Of a DNA stretch of 64,000 bases, positions 18,389 to 25,914 are shown one piece after another. The translations under genes were made by a program, and so were the position numbers. The DNA comes from Methylorubrum rhodesianum (GTDB lineage: Bacteria > Pseudomonadota > Alphaproteobacteria > Rhizobiales > Beijerinckiaceae): NCBI RefSeq assembly GCF_014199985.1, contig NZ_JACHOS010000007.1, positions 124,001-188,000 of the forward strand, in the 5' to 3' direction. Under the pieces are notes generated by a model. That model did not search any database and had not been told where the DNA came from. It saw nothing but the letters and a program-made list of their open reading frames with translations. How positions within the stretch are numbered: the first letter of the stretch is position 1; each line of letters begins with the position of its first letter.

Positions 18389-18907
18389 CGGAAGGTCGTC
18401 CGCCGGACGGTAGAGGTTCCTAGGCTGCACCGGAAGTCGCGGAAGATTCCGCTAAGATGAACCGCATTACTTTGGCTGCTGTGGCAACTTCAGGTAATTA
18501 TTCTTCCGATCTGATCCGATACGCACGGTGTTTTACAATTGTTGGTGTAGGGGCGAATTTTTTGAATTTCCCTTGGTTGTGGCGCGACATCTTGGCGAGC
18601 GGCACCGAAGATCCGTGTTAACTCCTTCTGGCGCTTGACAGAGGTTGCACCCTCCGCCACCACGGTGGTCGCTTAATTCGGTGCCCTTCGCACCAGATTA
18701 AGCGCCGCAACTCTCCGACATCACGATTTGCCGGCGCCCGCGTCGATCTGTTCGAGCAACAGCCTGTATCGGGACTGGGAAACGACCGCCAATCGGAAAG
18801 GCGCGGTGACGGGCTTTACCTGCGCATCGACCCCGCGTTTTTCTGTACTGCGTTCATGCCCGCATTTCTAGAAAAATGACTTTCAGCTCCAGCACACGGA
18901 TCGATCA
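18389..18907. other. 519-base AT-richer noncoding spacer
   Basis: No coding region is supported. The 60 bases at 18481-18540 contain only 25 G/C, far below the surrounding genes. The spacer holds ACAATTGT, a T-run (18560-18565), a TTGACA at 18635-18640 without a good -10, and an imperfect hairpin at 18671-18703. It may carry the promoter of the NYN gene and possibly a small RNA. Confidence 0.6.
18671..18703. promoter_or_regulatory. 33-base hairpin GCTTAAT...ATTAAGC
   Basis: GCTTAAT-TC-GGTGC, loop CCTTC, GCACC-AG-ATTAAGC. Twelve pairs are interrupted by one two-base internal mismatch. No T-run follows, so it looks more like an RNA structure or operator than a terminator. Confidence 0.4.
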
Positions 18908-19564
18908 ATGAGTGATAAACAAAGGACCGCGATTTTCATCGACGGTGCAAATCTCTACGCGACCACGAAGGCGCTCGGTTTCGACATCGATTACAAGCGT
19001 CTGCTCAAAGATTTTCAGAGTCGCGATAATCTCATTCGAGCTTTCTACTACACGGCGATGATCGAGGATCAGGAATACTCCTCGATCCGTCCCCTGATCG
19101 ACTGGCTTGATTACAACGGATACCGCGTCGTCACGAAGCCGGTGAAGGAGTTCACCGACTCGGCCGGCCGCCGCAAGATCAAGGGCAACATGGACATCGA
19201 GCTGGCGATCGACGCGCTCGAACTCGCTCCGTACATCGATCACATGGTTCTGTTCTCCGGCGACGGCGATTTCCGCTCGCTGGTGGAGGCGATCCAGCGC
19301 CGCGGCGTCCGCGTCTCCGTGGTCTCGACGATCCAGACCCAGCCGGCGATGATCGCCGACGACCTGCGCCGTCAGGCCGACGAGTTCGTCGATCTCGCCC
19401 ATCTCGCCAACCGGATCGGCCGTGACCCGAGCGAGCGCCCCGCACGCCCCGCCGGCGACGGTCCGCGCCGGGAATTCGCCGAGCGCGCGCCCCGCGCCAA
19501 TCCGGGCCTCGAGAGCCGCTACGGCATCCGTCCCGGTCCGGCCGACGAAGAATCGGAAGGCTGA
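18908..19564 (+). CDS. NYN-domain (LabA/DUF88-type) predicted RNase
   Basis: A 218-residue protein with a PIN-like NYN domain. Acidic motifs IFIDGANLYATTKALGF, GNMDIELAIDALEL and VLFSGDGDFRSLVEA give the expected metal-binding aspartates. The family is predicted to cleave RNA. After residue 175 there is an Arg/Pro-rich tail. It stands alone behind the long AT-richer spacer and is convergent with smpB. It may be linked to RNA turnover; the specific target is unknown. Confidence 0.88.
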   Translation: MSDKQRTAIFIDGANLYATTKALGFDIDYKRLLKDFQSRDNLIRAFYYTAMIEDQEYSSIRPLIDWLDYNGYRVVTKPVKEFTDSAGRRKIKGNMDIELAIDALELAPYIDHMVLFSGDGDFRSLVEAIQRRGVRVSVVSTIQTQPAMIADDLRRQADEFVDLAHLANRIGRDPSERPARPAGDGPRREFAERAPRANPGLESRYGIRPGPADEESEG

Positions 19565-19584
19565 GCGCAGTACCGCTCCTCAAA

Positions 19585-19622
19585 TCGCGATGACGGGAGA
19601 ATGACCCTCACCGTCATCGCGA
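19585..19622. repeat. 12-base-pair inverted repeat after the NYN gene
   Basis: TCGCGATGACGG (19585-19596) and CCGTCATCGCGA (19611-19622) form a perfect 12-base-pair stem with a 14-base loop. It may terminate transcription between the convergent NYN gene and smpB. It also forms one end of a dispersed palindromic repeat. Confidence 0.65.
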
Positions 19623-19652
19623 GGCAGGGCCGTGGCAATCCAGGACGCCGCC
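19611..19652. repeat. Dispersed repeat of the GTCATNGCGAG...GCAATCCAG type
   Basis: GTCATCGCGAGGCAGGGCC followed by GTGGCAATCCAGGA resembles an intergenic palindromic repeat I know from many bacterial genomes, with GTCATTGCGAG at one end and GCAATCCAG at the other. It is noncoding and lies between convergent genes. Identification is from memory of the pattern. Confidence 0.5.
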
Positions 19653-19742
19653 CCATCCGGAAGGGGCGCACCCCGGGAGCGCTTCGCATGCGTTCGCGGT
19701 GACGGTGGGCCCGGCTCGAGTCTCCGCCGAACCCGAGACCGC

Positions 19743-20216
19743 TCAGCCCTTGTCGCGCATCAGACGGGCTTTGTCGCGCTGCCAGTCGCGCTGCTTGACG
19801 CTCTCGCGCTTGTCGTGGAGCTGCTTGCCCTTGCCGAGCCCGAGTTCGACCTTCGCCCGGCCCTTGTCGTTGAAGTAGATCTTCAGCGGGATCACCGTGT
19901 AGCCCTGGCGCTGGGTCGCGCCGATCAGCTTGTTGATCTGGCGGCGGTGCAGCAGCAGGCGGCGGGGCCGCTTGGTGTCGTGGTTGAAGCGGTTCGCTTC
20001 CAAGTATTCGGGAATATAGGCGTTGAACAGCATCAGGTCCGAGCCGGAGGGGCCGGCATAGGATTCGCCGATCGTCGCCTTCCCACCACGCAGCGACTTC
20101 ACCTCGGTGCCGGTCAGCGCGATGCCGGCCTCGAACGTGTCCTCGATCGCGTAGTGGAAGCGGGCGGAGCGGTTGTCGGCGACGACGCGCCGGCCGGGTT
20201 CGGTTTTGGGGGCCAT
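19743..20216 (-). CDS. smpB: SsrA-binding protein SmpB
   Basis: A 157-residue tmRNA-binding protein for trans-translation rescue of stalled ribosomes. [20 protein letters not shown] with [20 protein letters not shown] is diagnostic. The C-terminal tail is basic, as needed for ribosome A-site binding. It is 71 bases downstream of dapA, a pairing common in Rhizobiales. Confidence 0.97.
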   Translation of the reverse strand: MAPKTEPGRRVVADNRSARFHYAIEDTFEAGIALTGTEVKSLRGGKATIGESYAGPSGSDLMLFNAYIPEYLEANRFNHDTKRPRRLLLHRRQINKLIGATQRQGYTVIPLKIYFNDKGRAKVELGLGKGKQLHDKRESVKQRDWQRDKARLMRDKG

Positions 20217-20287
20217 TCTTCTTCAGGTTCGCGGACGCACGACGGCAATGCCCGGATATGGGCATCGCCGCCTCTTCGGGCGAGGGA

Positions 20288-21178
20288 TCAGATCAGGCCG
20301 GCATGGGCGAGCGCGGCGTCGACCGCCCTGCGGCAGCCTTCGGTGGCGGGCACCAGCGGCAGGCGCACCTCCTCCGACATCAACCCCAGGCGCGACAGCG
20401 CGTATTTCGCCGGCACCGGATTCGACTCGTAGAACATCTGCACATGCAGGGGCATCAGCCGGTCCTGGATCGTCAGGGCCTTGGCATAGTCGCCCGCCAG
20501 CGTCGCCTCCTGCAGATCGGCGCAGAGCCGGGGCGCGACATTCGACACCACGGAGATGCAGCCCCGGCCACCATGGGCATTGAAGCCGAGCGCCGTCGCA
20601 TCTTCGCCAGAAAGCTGGATGAAATCTTCTCCCAAAGCCTGCCGCTGGAGGCTGACGCGGTCGATCTTGGCCGTGGCGTCCTTCACGCCGGCAATGTTCT
20701 TCAACTCGAACAGCCGCTTCATGGTGTCGACGCTCATATCGACCACGGACCGGCCGGGGATGTTGTAGATGATGATCGGAATGCCGACGGCGTCGTTCAC
20801 CGCCTTGAAGTGGGCGTACATCCCCTCCTGGGTCGGCTTGTTGTAGTAGGGCGTGACGGTGAGCACCGCATCCGCGCCGACGCTTTCCGCATGACGGGCC
20901 CGCGCCACGGCCTCCCGCGTCGAGTTCGAGCCGGCGCCGGCGATCACCGGCACCCGGCCCGCAGCCTCGGCGACGCAGATCTCGACCACGCGGTCGTGCT
21001 CGGCATGGCTCAGCGTCGGGCTCTCGCCGGTGGTGCCGGTCGGGACCAGGGCATGGGTGCCCTGCTCGATCTGCCAGTTCACGAATTTCCGGAAGGCCGC
21101 CTCGTCGAACTCACCGTCGCGGAAAGGGGTCGCGAGCGCGGTCATCGAGCCGCGAAGGCGGGCGTGAGTATCGGTCAT
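20288..21178 (-). CDS. dapA: 4-hydroxy-tetrahydrodipicolinate synthase
   Basis: A 296-residue TIM-barrel lyase that condenses pyruvate and aspartate semialdehyde for lysine and meso-diaminopimelate. Motifs are [22 protein letters not shown] and the Schiff-base lysine in [15 protein letters not shown] 21178 gives the normal family length; the open frame continues upstream but is not needed. It is divergent from the lytic transglycosylase and shares its upstream region with the CtrA box. Confidence 0.96.
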   Translation of the reverse strand: MTDTHARLRGSMTALATPFRDGEFDEAAFRKFVNWQIEQGTHALVPTGTTGESPTLSHAEHDRVVEICVAEAAGRVPVIAGAGSNSTREAVARARHAESVGADAVLTVTPYYNKPTQEGMYAHFKAVNDAVGIPIIIYNIPGRSVVDMSVDTMKRLFELKNIAGVKDATAKIDRVSLQRQALGEDFIQLSGEDATALGFNAHGGRGCISVVSNVAPRLCADLQEATLAGDYAKALTIQDRLMPLHVQMFYESNPVPAKYALSRLGLMSEEVRLPLVPATEGCRRAVDAALAHAGLI

Positions 21179-21308
21179 CCTGGCGTTCCCGGCCGTTCTT
21201 CTTGCCGATCTGGCATGCCCCGGCGCCGGTGGCCTCATATCGGCCGCGCACGGGTCGCGCGAGACATAGGCCCTCCCCAGTCCGCGCGCAAACGCTTCGC
21301 TTGCGCAG

Positions 21309-21323
21309 TTAATGCCATCTTAA
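21309..21323. promoter_or_regulatory. Consensus CtrA binding box
   Basis: TTAA-TGCCATC-TTAA is an exact TTAA-N7-TTAA match to the alphaproteobacterial cell-cycle regulator CtrA. It lies 48 bases before the slt-like start and 131 bases before dapA in the other direction. This is a strong sequence match, but binding is inferred. Confidence 0.65.
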
Positions 21324-21370
21324 CGCACCGGAGCCCAGCTTAAGGCTTGGCCTCCGTTTCGGGGTGTCTG

Positions 21371-23701
21371 ATGACCTTGGCGTTCCCCGCCCGCTCCCTA
21401 CCCCTGCTGCTCGGGCTCGTCCTGTCCGGCACCGCCATGCTGCCGCAGAGGGGCACGGCGATCGAGGTTCGCAACCCCGAGCCGGCCTCGGCGCCCGCCG
21501 CGCCGGCAAGCGACGCCACCGCGCCCGCGGGCCAGGTCAGCGACGGCCAAGGCCCCGCCTCCGATCCGGTGGCGGCCGACGCGCTGCGGCTCGATCCGAG
21601 CGCCGGCGAGGCCGCCTCCGACAAGCCGCTGCCCGCCGCGGCCTCCGCCTACGCCTCCACCGAATCGGATGGTCCGGTCGCCTTCCCGCTCCCCGACGCG
21701 GCCGTCTCGCCGGCCGCCCCCTCCCCCGAGGTGCCGGATCCGGCCCGGCCGATCGCCTCGGGCGAGACCGATCTCGGCCAGCTTCGCGAGGCGATCGACC
21801 TCTACCGCAAGGGCAAGGTCACCGACGGCGACCGGCTCGCGGCCGGTTTCACCGATCCGGCGGCGCGGGCCCTGCTCGAATGGGTGGCGATCCGGGCCGG
21901 CGCCGGCGTCAGTTTCGAGCGTGTCGTCGCCTTCACCCGCGCCAATCCCGACTGGCCGGCCGGCCCGTTGCTGCGCCGCCGCGCCGAGGAGCGCCTGCTC
22001 ACGGAGAAGAAGAACCCCGCGACCGTGCGCGCCTACTTCGCCACCGCCAAGCCGAGCAGCGCGCCGGGCAAGTTCGCCCTGGCGCTGGCGCTGCGCGCCG
22101 ACGGGCTCGACTCCGATGCCGCCGACCTCGTGCGCGACCTGTGGCGCGAGGAGAGTTTCGGACGCAGCCTGGAGGCCAAGGTCACCGACGCCTTCCCCGG
22201 CGTGCTCACGGTGATCGACCACCGCTACCGGATGGAGCGCGCCCTCCTGAAGGAGGATTGGACCACGGCCGCCCGGGCGGCGGACTATGCCGGCGGCTCC
22301 TATGCCAGCCTCGTGCGCGCCCGCCGGGCGGTGCAGGGCAAGGCCGGAGCGGCGCCCGCCCTCGCTTCGGTGCCGCCGTCGCTGCGCAACGACTCGTCCT
22401 ACCTCCTTTCGCGAGCCCAGTATTTCCGCCGCGCCGACAAGGCGGCGGAAGCGGCCAAGGTGCTCCTGTCCGCTCCCACCAATCCGGAGGTGATCGCCGA
22501 CGGGGACACGTGGTGGGTCGAGCGCCGGATCGTCGCGCGCAAGCTGATGGATGCGGGCGACTCGAAGACCGCCTACGCGGTGGCCGCCGCCCACTCCGCC
22601 CGCACCTCCGAGAAGCGGATCGAGGCCGAGTTCCATGCCGGCTGGATCGCCCTGCGCTTCATGAGCGACCCAGCTGCGGCGGAGCGGCACTTCGCCGGGG
22701 CCGCGAGCGTGGCCGAGACGCCGATCTCGCTCGCGCGCGCCGCCTACTGGCAGGGCCGCGCGGCGGAGGCCGCGGGCAAGACCGCCGCGGCCAAGGGCTT
22801 CTACGAACGCGCCGCGCTCCAGCCGATCGCCTATTACGGACAGCTCGCCCGCGCCCGGCTCGGCCAGCACAGCCTGCCTCTGCGCCGGGCGGCCGAACTG
22901 AGCCCGACGGCGCGGACCGCCTTCGACGACCGGCTGTTCGTGCGCGGCCTGAAGCTCCTGGCTGCCGCCCAGATGAAGGAGCTGGCACTGCCGCTCTACA
23001 TCGACGCCGCCCGCTCGCTGACCGAGGAGGCCCAGGTCAACGCGCTTGGCGCGACGGCGTTGGAGGTGCGCGATGCGCGGGCGTTGGTCGCCATCGGCAA
23101 GCTGGCCACCCAGCGCGGGCTCGCCCTCGACACCCACGCCTATCCGACCATCGGCATCCCCGATTACGAGACCTTCACCGCGGTGCCGCAGGTCGAGCGG
23201 GCCATGGTCTTCGCCATCGCCCGGCAGGAGAGCCAGTTCGATCCCCGCGCCCAGTCCGGCGTCGGCGCCAGGGGGCTGATGCAGATGATGCCGGCCACCG
23301 CCCAGCGCACGGCCAAGCGCGTCTCGACCTCCTACGAGACCGACCGCCTGACCAGCGACCCCGCCTACAACGCCCGGCTCGGGCAGGCCCATCTCGGCGA
23401 GCTGATGGAGGACTGGAAGGGCTCCTACATCCTCGCCTTCGCCTCCTACAACGCGGGCGGCGGCAACGTGAAGAAGTGGATCGACGCCTACGGCGATCCG
23501 CGCCGGCCCGAGGTCGACGCCATCGACTGGGTCGAGCGCATCCCCTTCACCGAGACGCGCAACTACGTGCAGCGGGTGATGGAGAACCTGCAGGTCTACC
23601 GCAACCGCCTCGACGGCAAGAGCGCCCTGATGATCGAGCGCGACCTCGCCCGCGGCGCCCGCACCGCCGTGAGCGCGGAGGCGCAGCCGGTCACGCCCTA
23701 G
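21371..23701 (+). CDS. slt: Soluble lytic murein transglycosylase (Slt-type)
   Basis: A 776-residue periplasmic enzyme that cleaves peptidoglycan with anhydro-muropeptide formation. A signal peptide (LAFPARSLPLLLGLVLSG) is followed by an Ala/Pro-rich disordered segment (to about 130), a long helical superhelix and the C-terminal catalytic domain, with the catalytic Glu in ARQESQFDPRAQSGVGARG and the motif LMQMMPATAQ. ATG 21371 is preferred over the TTG at 21347 because it starts a clean signal peptide. Its stop overlaps the convergent HD-domain gene by 11 bases. Confidence 0.92.
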   Translation: MTLAFPARSLPLLLGLVLSGTAMLPQRGTAIEVRNPEPASAPAAPASDATAPAGQVSDGQGPASDPVAADALRLDPSAGEAASDKPLPAAASAYASTESDGPVAFPLPDAAVSPAAPSPEVPDPARPIASGETDLGQLREAIDLYRKGKVTDGDRLAAGFTDPAARALLEWVAIRAGAGVSFERVVAFTRANPDWPAGPLLRRRAEERLLTEKKNPATVRAYFATAKPSSAPGKFALALALRADGLDSDAADLVRDLWREESFGRSLEAKVTDAFPGVLTVIDHRYRMERALLKEDWTTAARAADYAGGSYASLVRARRAVQGKAGAAPALASVPPSLRNDSSYLLSRAQYFRRADKAAEAAKVLLSAPTNPEVIADGDTWWVERRIVARKLMDAGDSKTAYAVAAAHSARTSEKRIEAEFHAGWIALRFMSDPAAAERHFAGAASVAETPISLARAAYWQGRAAEAAGKTAAAKGFYERAALQPIAYYGQLARARLGQHSLPLRRAAELSPTARTAFDDRLFVRGLKLLAAAQMKELALPLYIDAARSLTEEAQVNALGATALEVRDARALVAIGKLATQRGLALDTHAYPTIGIPDYETFTAVPQVERAMVFAIARQESQFDPRAQSGVGARGLMQMMPATAQRTAKRVSTSYETDRLTSDPAYNARLGQAHLGELMEDWKGSYILAFASYNAGGGNVKKWIDAYGDPRRPEVDAIDWVERIPFTETRNYVQRVMENLQVYRNRLDGKSALMIERDLARGARTAVSAEAQPVTP

Positions 23702-24296
23702 CGCTTCCATCCTCGTAGTGGCGGCGCACCATCGCCTCCACGAAGGGCCAGAGGCCGGGGATGCCGCGCTCGATCACCGGCCGGTAGCGCGCCATCACCT
23801 GCGCCTCGGTGAGGCCGTTCTCGGCCCAGGTGCCGCCCTCGGTCAGCGTGTTGAGCAGCAGCGGCTGGAGCCGGTCGAGCGCCTTGGCGAAGCGCGCTTC
23901 CGCCGTCTCGACCGCCTCGAATTCTGTCCAGAGCGCCCGGAGGCGGTGCCCCTGTGCTTCGGGCAGGAGACCGAAGATCCGCTCGGCCGCCGCCGCCTCG
24001 ACCAGGGCCAGGGCGGCGCCGTCGTAGGCGCCGTGGATCGGAACGTCGCCGGCATCGACCTCGACGATGTCGTGCACGAGCAGCATCGCGACGACGCGGC
24101 CCATATCGAGACCGGGCGCGAGATCGCCGAGGACGAGGGCGAACATCGCCAGATGCCAGGAATGCTCGGCCGAGTTCTCGCGCCGCCGCTCTCCGATCGT
24201 CCGGTTCTGGCGCAGCACGGCCTTGAGTCCGTCGATCTCGGCCAGGAACGCGAACCGGCGCGCGAGGGCAGAGGCGTGGTCGTTGACGTCGTCCAT
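23691..24296 (-). CDS. HD-domain phosphohydrolase (YfbR-like)
   Basis: A 201-residue HD-domain protein. The metal-binding residues are in NSAEHSWHLAMFALVL and LLVHDIVEVDAGDVP. Related HD_3 proteins such as YfbR dephosphorylate 5'-deoxynucleotides. Substrate is not determined here. ATG 24296 is chosen because homologues start shortly before the FAFLAEIDGLK segment; the frame stays open upstream. It is convergent with slt. Confidence 0.82.
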   Translation of the reverse strand: MDDVNDHASALARRFAFLAEIDGLKAVLRQNRTIGERRRENSAEHSWHLAMFALVLGDLAPGLDMGRVVAMLLVHDIVEVDAGDVPIHGAYDGAALALVEAAAAERIFGLLPEAQGHRLRALWTEFEAVETAEARFAKALDRLQPLLLNTLTEGGTWAENGLTEAQVMARYRPVIERGIPGLWPFVEAMVRRHYEDGSARA

Positions 24297-24435
24297 GTCG
24301 TTGGTCCCGGCATCCTGCGGCACGGTTGAAGGGTTCGAGGCGTCCAGGCAAGGCGGCCGCCCCATCGATTTCCCACAGGCATGGCATTCCGAGGCTTTTG
24401 GATCGCGGCGCGAGCACCGATAGAGTCGGCCCGCC

Positions 24436-25722
24436 ATGGCCATCACGGATCCGATCTCCGATTCTGCCCTTCGATGCATCGAAGGCCGCCTCATCGCACG
24501 GGCAACGGAATCGGATGACGGGGAGGCCATCATCGCGGAGTTCTGCGAGGCGCTGGTCGCCGCCGGGCTTCCGCTCTGGCGCCTCAGCCTCGCGGTGCCG
24601 GTGATCGATCCCGTCTTCCGCGGGGTGAGCCTCGCGTGGCGGTGCGGACAGGGCATGGCCTTCTTCCCGACCGTGCACGGGCCGGAGGGCGAGGACACGT
24701 TCTTCCGCAGCCCCGTCGGCTGGCTGCGGGCGAACGACCTCGCCTTCGTGCGCTGGCGCCTCGACCGATCGACCGGGTATCCCGACCTTCCGCTGCTGGG
24801 CGAGCTGAGGCAGGCGGGGGCCACCGATTACCTGCTCCACGCCGCCGCCTTCGCGCCCGGCAGCGCGATGGAGGGCGTCGCCATCTCGTTTTCCACCGAT
24901 CGTCCCGGCGGCTTCACCGAGGCGGAGCAAGCCGTGATCGCCGGACTGGTGCCGGTGATCGCCCTGGTGACGGCCAAGCTGAGCCTGTCGCACACCATGC
25001 GCGAGATGCTCGGAACCTATCTCGGACCGGCAACCGGCGCGCGGGTGCTCGCGGGCGAGATGCGGCGCGGGCAGAGCACGGTCGTCCACGCCGCGATCCT
25101 GCTCGCGGACCTGCGCGGCTTCACGGCGGTGGCGGATCGTGACGATCCCCTGCAGGTCGTGGGCTGGCTCGACGAGCATTTCGATGCGCTGGGCGAGCCG
25201 GTGCAGCGCCACGGCGGCGAGATCTCGAAGTTTCTCGGTGACGGCTTTCTCGCCGTCTTCCCCGTGGCCGAGCCGGATGCCCTGGCCTGCCCGGCCTGCG
25301 CGGGCGCGCTCGACGCGGCGCGGGAGGCGCTGGCGCGCAACGCGGGTCTGAACGCGTCCCGTCACCGGGACGGCCTGCCGCCCCTGGAGGCGGACATCGT
25401 GCTTCATTACGGGCGCGTCGTGTCCGGCAATGTCGGCACCGACCGGCGCCTCGACTTCACGGTGATCGGGCAGGCGGTCAACGAGGCGAGCCGGATCGAA
25501 CGGCTCTGCGATGAACTGGAACGCCCGCTGCTTCTCTCGGACGCCTTCGCCCGGCGCTGCTCCGCCGCCCTCGTTCCGGTCGGCGAATTCGCCCTGCGCG
25601 GCGTCGGACGCAAGCAGCGGATCTGGGGGCTGGCGGCGGACGCCGCCGGCCCGTCAGAGCGGACCGCCGGAAACGGCGCGTCCGAGCCCGCCAAGAGCGC
25701 AGCCCGCGAGGTCGGTTCCTAG
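24436..25722 (+). CDS. Class III adenylate/guanylate cyclase
   Basis: A 428-residue cytosolic cyclase. Residues 1-185 are a sensor-like region without a recognised domain. Residues 205-400 are the catalytic domain with metal-binding D225 (LLADLRGF) and D269 (FLGDGF), K265, D340 (LDFTVIG), N349 and R353 (VNEASRIE). All six key residues are present, so activity on ATP is likely; K/D at the specificity positions favour adenylate cyclase. The C-terminal tail beyond 405 is low-complexity. The 3' end overlaps the opposite-strand small gene by 69 bases. Confidence 0.88.
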   Translation: MAITDPISDSALRCIEGRLIARATESDDGEAIIAEFCEALVAAGLPLWRLSLAVPVIDPVFRGVSLAWRCGQGMAFFPTVHGPEGEDTFFRSPVGWLRANDLAFVRWRLDRSTGYPDLPLLGELRQAGATDYLLHAAAFAPGSAMEGVAISFSTDRPGGFTEAEQAVIAGLVPVIALVTAKLSLSHTMREMLGTYLGPATGARVLAGEMRRGQSTVVHAAILLADLRGFTAVADRDDPLQVVGWLDEHFDALGEPVQRHGGEISKFLGDGFLAVFPVAEPDALACPACAGALDAAREALARNAGLNASRHRDGLPPLEADIVLHYGRVVSGNVGTDRRLDFTVIGQAVNEASRIERLCDELERPLLLSDAFARRCSAALVPVGEFALRGVGRKQRIWGLAADAAGPSERTAGNGASEPAKSAAREVGS

Positions 25723-25914
25723 CAGCAGCGCGGCCGTCTCGATCCACAGGCCGGGTTCGCTGGGCGCCGTTTGCGGCGACGCCAGACCCGCGAGGAGAAG
25801 CCCGGCCGCGGCCAGGGCGAGGCCGCGGCGCGGAAGGCCGGTCGGCGCGCCGACGACGAGGCCGAGAACCAGCGCCGCCGGCGCCGGCCAGAGCGACGAG
25901 TCGACGAGGGTCAC
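25654..25914 (-). CDS. Small hydrophobic protein coupled to the BON/OmpA gene
   Basis: An 86-residue frame with three hydrophobic segments (ALVLGLVVGA, LALAAAGLLLAGLA, TAALLLGTDLAGCALGG). The GTG start overlaps the TGA of the upstream OmpA-type gene (GTGA), so it could be translated by coupling. Its 3' end overlaps the cyclase gene on the other strand by 69 bases. No family is recognised. The overlap with a gene on the other strand makes the call uncertain. Confidence 0.5.
   Translation of the reverse strand: MTLVDSSLWPAPAALVLGLVVGAPTGLPRRGLALAAAGLLLAGLASPQTAPSEPGLWIETAALLLGTDLAGCALGGLGRAVSGGPL

Noticed and set aside
18635..18640. TTGACA as a promoter for the NYN gene
   Set aside because: No acceptable -10 element lies 16-18 bases downstream.
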